A stretch of 64,000 bases of DNA, from NCBI RefSeq assembly GCF_000170955.2, contig NZ_ABCY02000001.1, positions 849,295 to 913,294 on the forward strand, in the 5' to 3' direction. The DNA is from Borreliella valaisiana VS116 (GTDB lineage Bacteria > Spirochaetota > Spirochaetia > Borreliales > Borreliaceae). A program made the translations under genes and the position numbers. The notes under the pieces were generated by a model. It searched no databases and had not been told where the DNA came from. It worked only from the letters and a program-made list of their open reading frames with translations. Of the stretch, positions 9,519 to 18,698 are shown in pieces (position 1 is the stretch's first letter; every line of letters starts with the position of its first letter).

Positions 9519-10921
9519 AATATTTTAATTTTTTATTTTTTTTACTTATTTTAAATATGTATGCTCAAAATGTTAATTCTCCATCTCCCCCTAATCCCCC
9601 TTTGTTGCCCAAAATCACAGAAAATAAACTTGAGAGAGAAAATTCTCCTAAAGGTGATAATTTTTCTAATATTAGTTTAGATGGTAAGTATGTTAACGAT
9701 ACAATTCTTTATGGGCTTGATAGTCAAGTTACAAACATTATAAAGGCTCTTAAAAAGTCAAGCGATAGTCAATATAATTTTTCTCTTAAAAAAAGATTGG
9801 AAAAAACCTTTAATGCCGAGATTAAAAAGGAAATACTTGAATTGTTTATTTCTCTTAAGTATTCAGGAGGCATTGATACGGCAAATTATATTCTTGAAAA
9901 TTATGAAAGTAAAAGATATTCAAATGCGTTATTTGGTTTGGCAATTTTATATCTTAAGGAATTTGATGATAAAGAGAAATTAAAAAAAACTCTTGTTGAG
10001 ATTCTTGAAAATAAAGAGGGTAATGTGGTATCTATTGCAGCTTATTATTTGGGAGAGCTCAATTCTCTTGAGTATTCTAAAAATATGATGGAAGTTTTTG
10101 AAAAATATTCTGGAAATGATGGTGCTAGAAGAGAAATACTTATTGCTCTTGGAAAAATGGTCGCTGTTGATTATCAGAATAGAATTTATGAAATTTCGTT
10201 AGATAATTATGAGAATCCGTCAATTAAGGCTGCTGCAATTGAAGCGTTGTCATATATTGCTCCAGATAAAGTAACTACAAATGCTGATTTGTATCTTCAG
10301 AGTAATAACAATAATTTAAATATTAAATTGGCTATTATTGCTTCTTTGTCTAAAGATCCTTCTTTAAAGTCCAAAGAGATTTTACAAGGATTTTTAAGAG
10401 ATTCTGATGACAATATTAGATTTAAAGCTATTAATGCAATTAAAGGACATAAAGACTCTTCAGCAAAGGATATTTTGATTTATAAGGTTAAAAGCGATCC
10501 ATCTCTTAAGGTTAGGGAGGCTTCTGCAAAGGCTTTAATTGATATGGATCTTGGGGATATTGAGATAAAAAATATTATGTTTGATTTGAAGATTGACAAT
10601 AATTTTAAAATTTCGATGTTTAGCTACCTTTTAGATAAAGATTCTCTAAAAGCATTGTCAATTGCTTTAGAAATTGTTAACAAAGAAAATGTTAATAGAC
10701 CTTCAAATGTTTTAAAAGGTATTGCTTCAATGTTGGCTGCTAAAAAGGGTAATTTTGATAATTTTTATTCTAAAATCATTGACAGTAAAAATGTTGATTT
10801 AAGGCATTTTGCATTAAAAGGAGCTGTTTATAATAAATCTTCATTACTTTCTGATAAACTTAAAAAAATTAAAAGTGAAACGAACTCTGAATATATTAAA
10901 ATGCTTTTAAAAGATTATTGA
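9515..10921 (+). CDS. Exported HEAT-repeat protein
   Basis: A 468-residue protein with a signal peptide ([17 protein letters not shown]) and then a Pro-rich linker (residues about 22-35). Residues about 70-465 are alpha-helical repeats of HEAT/Armadillo type. Units such as PSIKAAAIEALSYIAP, DNIRFKAINAIKGHKD and PSLKVREASAKALIDM recur about every 30-38 residues. It probably acts as a periplasmic scaffold. No catalytic motif was seen. It is coupled to murJ by an ATGA overlap, which hints at an envelope role. It corresponds by position to BB0811. Confidence 0.8.
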   Translation: MKYFNFLFFLLILNMYAQNVNSPSPPNPPLLPKITENKLERENSPKGDNFSNISLDGKYVNDTILYGLDSQVTNIIKALKKSSDSQYNFSLKKRLEKTFNAEIKKEILELFISLKYSGGIDTANYILENYESKRYSNALFGLAILYLKEFDDKEKLKKTLVEILENKEGNVVSIAAYYLGELNSLEYSKNMMEVFEKYSGNDGARREILIALGKMVAVDYQNRIYEISLDNYENPSIKAAAIEALSYIAPDKVTTNADLYLQSNNNNLNIKLAIIASLSKDPSLKSKEILQGFLRDSDDNIRFKAINAIKGHKDSSAKDILIYKVKSDPSLKVREASAKALIDMDLGDIEIKNIMFDLKIDNNFKISMFSYLLDKDSLKALSIALEIVNKENVNRPSNVLKGIASMLAAKKGNFDNFYSKIIDSKNVDLRHFALKGAVYNKSSLLSDKLKKIKSETNSEYIKMLLKDY

Positions 10922-10945
10922 TTGTTAATAAACCGTTAAGTAGTA

Positions 10946-12118
10946 TTAGTACAAAATTTTTAAAATTTCTTTAGCTATTTCTGATTTTTTCATTTCTGGG
11001 AGTTCTTTTATGCTTTGTTTATTTATTATATAAACTTTGTTTAAGCTTGAACCAAAATATTTAAGTTCATTTGCAATGATAAAGTCCAAATTTTTCTTTT
11101 TTAATTTTTCTTTGGCTTTTTGAATTAAATTTTTAGAATTCTCGGCGCAAAATCCAACAACAATTTGGTTTTTAAGTTTATTGTGTCCTATGTGTTTGAT
11201 TATGTCAGGATTTTTTACTAATGTTATATATAATTTTTTGGTTTTATTTTTTTTAATTTTATTATTGAAAATGTGTTTGGGCCTAAAATCGGCAACAGCC
11301 GCAGCTCCAATTATTATTTCAAATTTATTATATATTTTGAGGGCTTCTTTGTACATTTCTATTGCGGTTTTTATTTTTATAATATTGACCCCTTCAGGTT
11401 CATTTTCATTGGTTGGTCCTGTAATAATTGTAACTCGAGCTCCTAATTTGACAGCTTCTTGTGCCAGACAAAATCCCATTTTCCCAGTTGATGTATTTGA
11501 AAAATAGCGAATTGGGTCTATTGATTCTTCAGTTCTGGATGCTGTTATTAGTATTTTTTTGTTTTTTAGGTAATTTTTTTGATTAAATTCATCCAATATT
11601 ATTTTTACAATCTTGTCTTCATTTTTAAGGCGTCCTAAAGCATTCGGTGAGCATGCCAAAAATCCTTTATCAGGCTCAATGAATTTATAATGATGATTTT
11701 TAAGTTTTTTTATGTTTTCTTTTAAAATAGGGTTTGAATACATTGCGTTGTTCATTGCTATTGCAAAATAAGTAGGTGCTGTGCTTGCTGATATTATTGT
11801 AGTTAATGCATCATCAGCAATTCCTGATGCAATTTTAGATATTGTATTGTAGGTAGCAGGAATAATAAGAATTAGATGAGCCCATTTTGCAATTTTAATA
11901 TGTTCAACCTCATTATGATCTAAATCCCATAAATTAGTAATTATTTTGTTTTTAGAAATGGTTTCTAAAGTTAGTGGAGTAATAAATTTAGTTGCATTTT
12001 TTGTCATTACAACTTTAACACTGTATCCTAATTTAACCAAACTAGAAACTATGTAAACTGACTTGTAAGAGGCTATGCCTCCACATATACCAATTAATAT
12101 ATGTTTGTTTTTATTCAT
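10946..12118 (-). CDS. coaBC: Bifunctional phosphopantothenoylcysteine decarboxylase / phosphopantothenate-cysteine ligase
   Basis: CoaBC carries out two successive steps from 4'-phosphopantothenate to 4'-phosphopantetheine. The 390 residues begin with the flavin-binding CoaC domain: GICGGIASYKSV, the HIKIAKWAHLILIIPAT segment with the catalytic His, and the AMNNAMY substrate motif. The flap Cys is in GFLACSPNALGRL. The CoaB domain (about 185-390) starts with ILITASRTEESIDPIRYFSN and carries the GKMG motif. It is divergent from the yhdT-like gene and panF, which would import its precursor, and convergent with the HEAT-repeat gene, 24 bases away. Confidence 0.95.
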   Translation of the reverse strand: MNKNKHILIGICGGIASYKSVYIVSSLVKLGYSVKVVMTKNATKFITPLTLETISKNKIITNLWDLDHNEVEHIKIAKWAHLILIIPATYNTISKIASGIADDALTTIISASTAPTYFAIAMNNAMYSNPILKENIKKLKNHHYKFIEPDKGFLACSPNALGRLKNEDKIVKIILDEFNQKNYLKNKKILITASRTEESIDPIRYFSNTSTGKMGFCLAQEAVKLGARVTIITGPTNENEPEGVNIIKIKTAIEMYKEALKIYNKFEIIIGAAAVADFRPKHIFNNKIKKNKTKKLYITLVKNPDIIKHIGHNKLKNQIVVGFCAENSKNLIQKAKEKLKKKNLDFIIANELKYFGSSLNKVYIINKQSIKELPEMKKSEIAKEILKILY

Positions 12119-12190
12119 ATAATATATTATATAATATGCATGATGTTTGAATTTGTAAATTTTGATGCCCTTTTGCTAAGGTTGTTTTAA

Positions 12191-12385
12191 ATGAAGAATA
12201 GAATTTTGTACGCTATATTATTATATGTTTGTATGTTTTTTTTATGGATTTATTTTGCCTATTTTATCGACACATCAGCTGCTATATTTAATATTCCTTT
12301 GTGGTTTTTTGGGTCAGGAATTTTGTTTCCCAGTGTAAATTTTTTTTTGGTTTGTTTTTTTATTTTAGTAATTAGTAAAACTTAA
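12191..12385 (+). CDS. YhdT-like (DUF997) small membrane protein
   Basis: A 64-residue protein with two hydrophobic segments (about 7-28 and 38-61). The segment FNIPLWFFGSGILFP resembles the G-PLWF stretch of E. coli YhdT. In E. coli and many other bacteria yhdT lies directly upstream of panF, exactly as here (58 bases to the panF start). A small helper or partner of the pantothenate symporter is a reasonable inference; the function is not established. An AAGG site is about 9 bases upstream of the ATG. Confidence 0.72.
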   Translation: MKNRILYAILLYVCMFFLWIYFAYFIDTSAAIFNIPLWFFGSGILFPSVNFFLVCFFILVISKT

Positions 12386-12442
12386 TACATTGTTGATATT
12401 TTTTATTTTTATATTCCTTAAAAAAGGAATAGAGGTAGTTTT

Positions 12443-13774
12443 TTGTTATTAAATAAATATTTTCTTGCAAATCGAAATATTAATTTTATTGTTATGGCCT
12501 TATTATTTTCTTCTAGCTATATTAGTGCTAGTAGTTTTATTTCTGGTCCTTCTGCTGTTTACAAGTATGGGTTATCTTTTATATTATTAGCCACTATACA
12601 AATTCCTACAACTTTAATTGCTTTTATTATTGTTGGTGAGAGATTAAATCGTGAGTCAAAAAAAATTAATGCAATAAATATTATTGATTATATTAGATAT
12701 AGGTATAAAAGTGATTTTTTAGCATTAATTAGTGGATGTATATTAATTTTTTTTTCAATGTTTTTGATTTCTGCCCAATTAATAGGTGGTGCTAAGCTTA
12801 TAGAGGTTTTTTTAGGCATTAATTATATAGCTGGTCTTTTACTTTTTGCTTTATTAATTTTTATTTATGTATTTTTTGGTGGATTTAAGGCAGTAGCTTA
12901 TACAGATTTGATTCAAGGATTTTTAATGATAGTTTCATCTGTTATTTTGTTTTCCAAAATGCTAGATTTGGGAGGAGGTATTAATAATTTGTTCAAGACA
13001 GCAATGTCTATTTTAGATAAAGATCTTTTAATTCCTTCAAATGTTGATTTAAAGCCACAATATATAATTTCTTTTTGGATATTAATAGGAATAGGAATAT
13101 TAGGTCAGCCTCAGGTTATTAATAATTTTATAGCATTTAAAGATGAAAATGCTATAAAATTTTCTCTTCCAATTTCTACTTTTATTATAAGTTTTTTAAT
13201 TATTTTGATGCATTTAATGGGATTTTTTGCTATTATTCTTTTTCCAGATTTAAATCCAAATGATAAAGTTGTTTTAAATGTAGCTTTAAAAGTTTTAAAT
13301 CCTTTTTCTCGTTTTATGTTTTTTATAGGTCTTTTATCTGCAATAATGTCCACAGTAGATTCAAATTTACTTTTAATAACGTCTGTTTTAATGAAGTTAA
13401 TAATTTATAAAAAAGATTTAAAAGAAGATATAAAGGTTAAACGAGTAATAATGATTTCTAATGTTTTTTTTATTTTAATAATACTTGTATTTTCTTTTTT
13501 CCCCCCCAATTTTTTATTCTTCGTTAATATTTTTGCTTTTGGGGCTTTAGAAGTTTCATTTTTTTCTATTATTGTTTTTGGACTTTATTTTAATTTCGTA
13601 AGCAAAATAGCAGCATTGGCTTCTATGTTTTTAGGCTTGATGTTTTATTTGTGTATTTTATGTTTTGGTTTGAATATTTGGTTTTTTCACCCCGTTTTTC
13701 CATCATTTTTTGTTTCTATATTAACATTTGTAATAGTTAATTTTTTTTGTAAAAAATATAGCAAAGTTTATTAG
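12443..13774 (+). CDS. panF: Sodium/pantothenate symporter
   Basis: A 443-residue member of the sodium:solute symporter family with about 12-13 membrane segments. The family region FLISAQLIGGAKLIEVFLG is followed by FGGFKAVAYTDLIQGFLM, which matches the SSS signature. A second signature region reads FIGLLSAIMSTVDSNLLL. The start is TTG, 7 bases after AGAGG. Substrate is inferred from the yhdT-like neighbour and the divergent coaBC. Borrelia is not known to make pantothenate, so uptake would be needed. A C7 tract at 13501-13507 encodes part of a PP pair in a late membrane region. Confidence 0.88.
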   Translation: MLLNKYFLANRNINFIVMALLFSSSYISASSFISGPSAVYKYGLSFILLATIQIPTTLIAFIIVGERLNRESKKINAINIIDYIRYRYKSDFLALISGCILIFFSMFLISAQLIGGAKLIEVFLGINYIAGLLLFALLIFIYVFFGGFKAVAYTDLIQGFLMIVSSVILFSKMLDLGGGINNLFKTAMSILDKDLLIPSNVDLKPQYIISFWILIGIGILGQPQVINNFIAFKDENAIKFSLPISTFIISFLIILMHLMGFFAIILFPDLNPNDKVVLNVALKVLNPFSRFMFFIGLLSAIMSTVDSNLLLITSVLMKLIIYKKDLKEDIKVKRVIMISNVFFILIILVFSFFPPNFLFFVNIFAFGALEVSFFSIIVFGLYFNFVSKIAALASMFLGLMFYLCILCFGLNIWFFHPVFPSFFVSILTFVIVNFFCKKYSKVY

Positions 13775-13786
13775 GATGGATAATTC

Positions 13787-14734
13787 TTGCGTTTGGATAA
13801 ATATATCTTTTTAGAAGTTTTTGCCAATGATAATGGCAAGCGATTAGATTCAATTTTAATTAAAATTTTGAATTTGTCTAAAGTTAGGATAATAAAACAT
13901 ATTAGAAAGGGTGATATTAGGCTTAATGGTCTAAAATCACATTTTTCATGTAGAGTTTGTAAAGGTGATAAAATTTATTTGTATAAATCTTTAGCTCAAA
14001 GTTTAAATTTAACTATGGATGAATATTATAAAAGTAATATTGATTTTCAATGTATTCCAAAAAGAATAATTTATGAGGACAGCGATTTACTTGTTGTGGA
14101 TAAGCAAAGAGGCATTTTAGTTCATGGGGGTAGAAACTCTCTTGATTTTTTAGTGAATGCTTATCTTTTAGGGGAAAATTTAAGATCTCTAAGCTTTAAA
14201 CCCTCGGCAGTTCACAGGCTTGACAGGAATACTTCTGGTATTATTATTTTTGCAAAAAATGTAAATGCTGCAAGAAGGCTAAGTGTGGCATTTAGTAGTG
14301 GAGCTATAACTAAAAAATATTTTGCAATACTTTTGGGCGAGGTTAAGTCAACTGTTGTTTATGAAAATCATTTATTTAGAGATAAAAGGCTGAGAAAAAC
14401 TTTTGTTTTGGAAAATAAGAAGTTTATTAATGCAATTACAAAGGTTAATCCAATATTGTCTTCCAAGAAAGCTACTCTTGCCGAGATTGTTATTGAAACA
14501 GGTTTTACTCATCAAATAAGAGCTCAATGTTCTTTTAACAATCATCCTTTAATTAATGATAAAAAATACTATGATAAATTCAATAAAAGCAATTACTTTT
14601 TACATGCTTTTTTGGTAAAATTTAATGGGGCATTTTTTAAAAAGAATGCATTTTACGCTAAGCCTAGTTTAGAATTTTTAAAGCAAGTAAAAGATATTTT
14701 TGATGTCTATGAATTTTCAGAATTTTTCAAATAA
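13787..14734 (+). CDS. RluC/RluD-family 23S rRNA pseudouridine synthase
   Basis: A 315-residue protein with an N-terminal S4 RNA-binding domain (about 15-65: KRLDSILIKILNLSKVRIIKHI) and a pseudouridine synthase domain. Motif II is HRLDRNTSG, with the catalytic Asp, and a later conserved ETGFTHQIRAQ contains the family Arg. The family modifies uridines in 23S rRNA. RluC- or RluD-type specificity cannot be separated here, so no symbol is given. The start is TTG after an AGGATGG site, 12 bases beyond panF. The 3' end overlaps the next gene. Confidence 0.9.
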   Translation: MRLDKYIFLEVFANDNGKRLDSILIKILNLSKVRIIKHIRKGDIRLNGLKSHFSCRVCKGDKIYLYKSLAQSLNLTMDEYYKSNIDFQCIPKRIIYEDSDLLVVDKQRGILVHGGRNSLDFLVNAYLLGENLRSLSFKPSAVHRLDRNTSGIIIFAKNVNAARRLSVAFSSGAITKKYFAILLGEVKSTVVYENHLFRDKRLRKTFVLENKKFINAITKVNPILSSKKATLAEIVIETGFTHQIRAQCSFNNHPLINDKKYYDKFNKSNYFLHAFLVKFNGAFFKKNAFYAKPSLEFLKQVKDIFDVYEFSEFFK

Positions 14735-15650
14735 TTTTTTTTTAAAAAAAATATTAAGCAAGGTTAAAAACTTTACAACTAGCATTAAGCATAAATTTGT
14801 TAAAGTGAAGGTTTATGCATTGGTAGGATCTGCTGGCACTGGTAAGAGTTTTAGGTCACATTTGGTAGCAGATAAATATTCAATACCCTTAATTATTGAT
14901 GATGGCGTGTTAATTAAAAATATGAAAATTATTGCTGGGAGTTCTGCTAAGTTTGAAGATAATGTTTTCAGGGCAGTAAAGCGATCTGTATTTGAAGATG
15001 ATGCTCATTGCAGTGAAATGCTTGAGGTTCTTGGAAGAGAAAAATTTAATAAAGTTTTAATATTAGGAACAAGTCTTAAAATGATAGATAAAATAATCTC
15101 AAGACTTTTATTGCCAAATGTTTTTAAGATTATTTACATAACAGATGTTTCAACTAGGCAGGAAATAGAAAAAGCAAAAATTTCAAGGCAAATGGGGGAG
15201 CATGTTGTACCAGCAGCAGCTTTTGAAATAAAGTCTGTTAGACCTAATTTGTTATTAAATCCAATCAAAGTTTTTTTTAAAAGCGGATGGTTTTTTACTA
15301 GGAAGAAAAATTATATTCGATCTGTTGTAAGACCTCATTTTTATGAAGAAGGGGTTTTATCTATTTCTAAAAGAGCTGTAAGGCAAATTATTGAACATTG
15401 TGTTTCTGAATATGATAGAAATTATATTGTTTATGATCTTAAAATCAAAAAAGACGGGGGTAATTACCTTTTTAAGCTATTTTTAAACATTCCCCTTGGA
15501 AATAATTTGCTTAATAATACAGAAATGCTTAGAACTTACATTATTACTAATGTACTTAAGTATACAATAATCAATATATTATCTATTGATATAGTTATAC
15601 ATAAATTTTATGACAAAAAAGATTATTTAGAAGAGAGCTATGAAGATTGA
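14703..15650 (+). CDS. P-loop ATP-binding protein with Asp23/Gls24-like C-terminal domain
   Basis: About 315 residues. After a basic N-terminus comes VYALVGSAGTGKSFRSHLVA, a clear Walker A, then a stretch with IIDDGVLIKNMKIIAGSSAK and KVLILGTSLKMIDKI. This combination is typical of a small family of uncharacterised ATP-binding proteins also seen in Clostridia. The last 90 residues (about 215-305) resemble an Asp23/Gls24 domain. The start is uncertain: TTG at 14700, ATG at 14703 or ATG at 14709 are all in frame and overlap the previous gene. The stop overlaps murC by 11 bases. The role is unknown. Confidence 0.75.
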   Translation: MSMNFQNFSNNFFLKKILSKVKNFTTSIKHKFVKVKVYALVGSAGTGKSFRSHLVADKYSIPLIIDDGVLIKNMKIIAGSSAKFEDNVFRAVKRSVFEDDAHCSEMLEVLGREKFNKVLILGTSLKMIDKIISRLLLPNVFKIIYITDVSTRQEIEKAKISRQMGEHVVPAAAFEIKSVRPNLLLNPIKVFFKSGWFFTRKKNYIRSVVRPHFYEEGVLSISKRAVRQIIEHCVSEYDRNYIVYDLKIKKDGGNYLFKLFLNIPLGNNLLNNTEMLRTYIITNVLKYTIINILSIDIVIHKFYDKKDYLEESYED

Positions 15651-17046
15651 TTTTGATAGTGTGAATAATATTTTTTTTGTAGGAATAAAGGGGAGTGGAG
15701 TTTGTTCTCTGGCTTGTTTTTTAAATGCAAAAGGGTATTATGTAGAAGGAATAGATATTCCTGATAAATTTTATACTGATAAGATTTTAAATAATAATAA
15801 AATATCTTATTATGAAAATATTTATGAATTTTCATTAAAAGAGCTTGATAGGTCTTTTGATTTAATAGTATATTCTTCAGCTTATGATAAGGATGGTTTG
15901 CAAGTTTTACTTGAAGCAAAAGAATTAAATATACCTATTTTGTCTTATCCTGAGGCTCTCGGTGAGCTTTCTAGAAAGTACTATAGTATTGGAATTGCAG
16001 GTTCTCACGGCAAAACCACCACTACGGCATTTTTAGGTATTGTTTTTAACAAATTGGGATTAAATCCTAATGTTATTGTGGGATCAAGTGTAAAAGACTT
16101 TGGAGGTAATTCTGCAATAGCTGGTATTAGCAATATTTTTATTGTTGAAACTTGTGAGTATAAAAAACATTTTTTACATTTTAGTCCAAATATGCTTATT
16201 TTAACTAATGTTGACTACGAGCATGTTGATTTTTTTAAAAATTATGAGTCTCTTGAAGATGCTTTTTTACAATATATTAATAATTTAAAGAAAAATGGAA
16301 TATTAATAATTAATTCTGATGATAATAATTTGCTTAAAATTAAAAGGCAGATCAGCAGAAAGGATATAAATATTTTTAGCTTTGGATCTAGAGATTTGTC
16401 AAATTTTCAAATAAGTAACATTGTAGTTAAAAATGAATATTTTTGTTTTTCTTTTTTAGGCTTGCACAATGTTGAACTTAAGACTGTTTTATTTCATAAC
16501 ATATTAAATTTTTCAGCAGCACTTTTAGCTTTAAATCTTTTTTTGGAAAGCAATGGAAAATCAATTTTTGATTTTGAAGATGCTGTAAAGAGAATTGCAA
16601 AAAATTATAGTGGTATTAAAAGAAGGGTTGAAGTTATTAAAGAGGAAAAGGGAGTGGTTTATATGGACGATTATGCTCACCATCCTAGGGAGATTAGAGA
16701 TACGCTTTTAGGTATTAAAAATTTTTATAAGAACAAGCGTATAATTTTGGATTTTATGCCTCATACCTTCACAAGAACAAAAGAATTTTTTGATGATTTT
16801 GTGGAGGTTTTAAGTGATGTTGATATATTAATTTTGCACAATATATATCTTTCTAATAGGGAAAATTTTAATCCAGATGAACTTTCTATTAATTTGTTTT
16901 TAAATATTAAAAAAATAAATGAAAATACTTATTTTTTTAAAGATGTTAAAGACTCTATTAATTTTATAAAAAGTTTATTAGTATCAGGAGATTTGTTTAT
17001 TACAATGGGTGCTGGAAATAATTTTATTTTACACGATTTTTTGTAA
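15640..17046 (+). CDS. murC: UDP-N-acetylmuramate--L-alanine ligase
   Basis: MurC adds the first amino acid, L-Ala, to UDP-MurNAc in peptidoglycan synthesis. The 468 residues show the N-terminal nucleotide-sugar site FFVGIKGSGVCSLACFL, the ATP loop GIAGSHGKTTTTAF (about 115-128) and the ILTNVDYEHVDFF segment. The C-terminal domain has YMDDYAHHPREIRDTL and the DFMPHTFTRTKEFFDDF region. Length and motif order are normal. AGAG precedes the ATG, which overlaps the previous stop. An Mpl-type ligase is the main alternative, but a single MurC is expected. Confidence 0.92.
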   Translation: MKIDFDSVNNIFFVGIKGSGVCSLACFLNAKGYYVEGIDIPDKFYTDKILNNNKISYYENIYEFSLKELDRSFDLIVYSSAYDKDGLQVLLEAKELNIPILSYPEALGELSRKYYSIGIAGSHGKTTTTAFLGIVFNKLGLNPNVIVGSSVKDFGGNSAIAGISNIFIVETCEYKKHFLHFSPNMLILTNVDYEHVDFFKNYESLEDAFLQYINNLKKNGILIINSDDNNLLKIKRQISRKDINIFSFGSRDLSNFQISNIVVKNEYFCFSFLGLHNVELKTVLFHNILNFSAALLALNLFLESNGKSIFDFEDAVKRIAKNYSGIKRRVEVIKEEKGVVYMDDYAHHPREIRDTLLGIKNFYKNKRIILDFMPHTFTRTKEFFDDFVEVLSDVDILILHNIYLSNRENFNPDELSINLFLNIKKINENTYFFKDVKDSINFIKSLLVSGDLFITMGAGNNFILHDFL

Positions 17047-17056
17047 GGGTATTATA

Positions 17057-17923
17057 GTGAAAAGCATGACGGGATTTTTTTATTTGGAAAAGATAATTGG
17101 TAACTATATGTTTAGTGTGAATTTGAAATCTTATAATGGGAAATTTTTAGAATTTAAACTTAAGTTACCAGAAATTTTTTCTGGTTATGATCTTGATATA
17201 AGAAATTTGATTTCAAAATATATTAGCAGAGGCAATGTTTTTTTAAATGTAGGATATAAAGAATTGGTTCCCCGTATGAATTTTACAGTTAATCCTAATT
17301 ATATTGAAGCTATTTCTAGGCTTAGAGATTCTTTGGCACATACTAATCTTAATATTAAAAACGAACTAAGTTTGGGAGATTTTTTATCGTTAAAAGGAGC
17401 TTTGATAATTGATGAGGATAGTGAGCATCAAGAAGAAATTTATGGTTTGTTTAAAGGTGTTTTAGAGGAAACATTATTTCATTACAATAATGGGAGAAAT
17501 TTTGAAGGGGAAAATACTAAGTCGGATATAGTGTCAACCCTTGTGCTAATAGAGCGAGATCTTAAAATTGTTAAGGATGCTTGTAATGATATAAATGTAA
17601 GATTATTTGCAAGTATTAAAGAAAATATTTCTAAATTAATGGATGAATTTAGAGATTTAAGTATTGCAGAAGAAGCAGCTAAAATGGCAATTCGTCTAGA
17701 CATCAATGAAGAGATCATGCGTTTAGATTCTCATATAGAAACTTTTTATAAAAATCTTGAATATGAGATATGTGGCAAAGTTCTTGAATTTATTTCTCAA
17801 GAAATGCATAGAGAAATAACAACTATGAGTAATAAGGCGGTTGATCTTGATATTAAGAATTTGATTTTAAATATGAAGCTGAATTTAGAAAAAATAAAAG
17901 AACAAATAAGGAACGTTGAATGA
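17057..17923 (+). CDS. yicC: YicC-family endoribonuclease-like protein
   Basis: A 288-residue protein beginning VKSMTGFFYLE, the hallmark MTGF start of the YicC family, and ending with the conserved EICGKVLEFISQEMHREITTMSNKA region plus a helical tail. E. coli YicC has been reported as an RNase. The open frame extends to a TTG at 17009 inside murC, but the GTG at 17057, 7 bases after AAGGG, aligns with the family start. It is coupled to cmk by an ATGA overlap. Confidence 0.9.
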   Translation: MKSMTGFFYLEKIIGNYMFSVNLKSYNGKFLEFKLKLPEIFSGYDLDIRNLISKYISRGNVFLNVGYKELVPRMNFTVNPNYIEAISRLRDSLAHTNLNIKNELSLGDFLSLKGALIIDEDSEHQEEIYGLFKGVLEETLFHYNNGRNFEGENTKSDIVSTLVLIERDLKIVKDACNDINVRLFASIKENISKLMDEFRDLSIAEEAAKMAIRLDINEEIMRLDSHIETFYKNLEYEICGKVLEFISQEMHREITTMSNKAVDLDIKNLILNMKLNLEKIKEQIRNVE

Positions 17924-18459
17924 AAATAGCACTTTCTGGTAAGAGTGGTTGTGGCAATACTACTGTAAGTAGCATGATTGCAAAACATTACGGTCTTGAG
18001 TTTATTAATTATACTTTTCATGATATTGCAAGAGAATATGAAATGCCTTTTTCGGAGTTTTATGAGAAAGAGATAATAGGAAGAAATGATTATTATTGGG
18101 ACAGGTATCTTGATAAGAGATTGTCTATACTTTCTAAAAAAAATAATACAGTGCTTGCTTCTCGTCTTGCTATTTGGATTTCTAAGAGCGCTGATTTAAA
18201 AATATATCTTTATGCTAAAATGGAAGTAAGGGCCGAGAGAATAATGACAAGAGAGGGAGGCATGTATTCTGATGTTTTAAGTAGTACTTTTAATAGAGAT
18301 GAAAATGATAAAAAAAGATATTTGGCTATTTATAACATAGATATTGATGATTATTCTTCGGAGACCGATTTGGTGATTGATGTTACAAATATTAATCCAA
18401 ATGAAGTTTTTGAATTAATTCGAGATGAAATTGATAAAAGAAACTTAAAGAGTAGTTAA
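17920..18459 (+). CDS. cmk: Cytidylate kinase-like protein
   Basis: A 179-residue protein of the short archaeal-like cytidylate kinase type. It starts with MKIALSGKSGCGNTTVSSMI, followed by FHDIAREYEMPFSEF and an LASRLAIWI segment (Asp-Arg lid and NMP-binding regions). Then come RAERIMTREGG and RDENDKKRYLAIYNIDIDDY. The family phosphorylates CMP and dCMP. Oddity: the P-loop reads GKSGCGNTT, with Asn where Walker A Lys is usual. As I recall, Borrelia has a second, classical cmk elsewhere on the chromosome, so this copy may have a different job. It is coupled to yicC by an ATGA overlap. Confidence 0.75.
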   Translation: MKIALSGKSGCGNTTVSSMIAKHYGLEFINYTFHDIAREYEMPFSEFYEKEIIGRNDYYWDRYLDKRLSILSKKNNTVLASRLAIWISKSADLKIYLYAKMEVRAERIMTREGGMYSDVLSSTFNRDENDKKRYLAIYNIDIDDYSSETDLVIDVTNINPNEVFELIRDEIDKRNLKSS

Positions 18460-18497
18460 ACTTATTTAATATGTTTATTGTGTAAGGAGGAGATTAA

Positions 18498-18698
18498 ATG
18501 ACTAAGGTGCCTTTAAAAAAAATACAAGATTTTGATGGAAATTTTTATGAACTTGTTGTTGCAACTATAATGCGCACAGAGCAAATCATAGACAATATTT
18601 CTTTGGCAGAGCATACTATTTTTGATGATAAAATACTAGGACAAGCTTTTAATGACGTTTTGACTGGTAAATTTAGCTATTCAATTGAAGGAAGATAG
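18498..18698 (+). CDS. rpoZ: RNA polymerase omega subunit, diverged
   Basis: A 66-residue protein with the short omega-like helix [20 protein letters not shown], comparable to the NRFELVLVAAKRARQL region of omega, followed by an acidic loop and a second helix. Omega helps RNA polymerase assembly by binding beta-prime. The protein is at the short end of the family and clearly diverged; the call rests on the helix and on the small size. A strong AAGGAGGAG site precedes the ATG. miaA starts 14 bases before its stop. Confidence 0.68.
   Translation: MTKVPLKKIQDFDGNFYELVVATIMRTEQIIDNISLAEHTIFDDKILGQAFNDVLTGKFSYSIEGR

Noticed and set aside
13501..13507. C7 tract in panF as a phase-variation site
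   Set aside because: Seven bases is short, the tract is not in a surface protein, and T6C7 can be explained by Phe-Pro-Pro codons. It is worth noting only beside the longer G9 tract.
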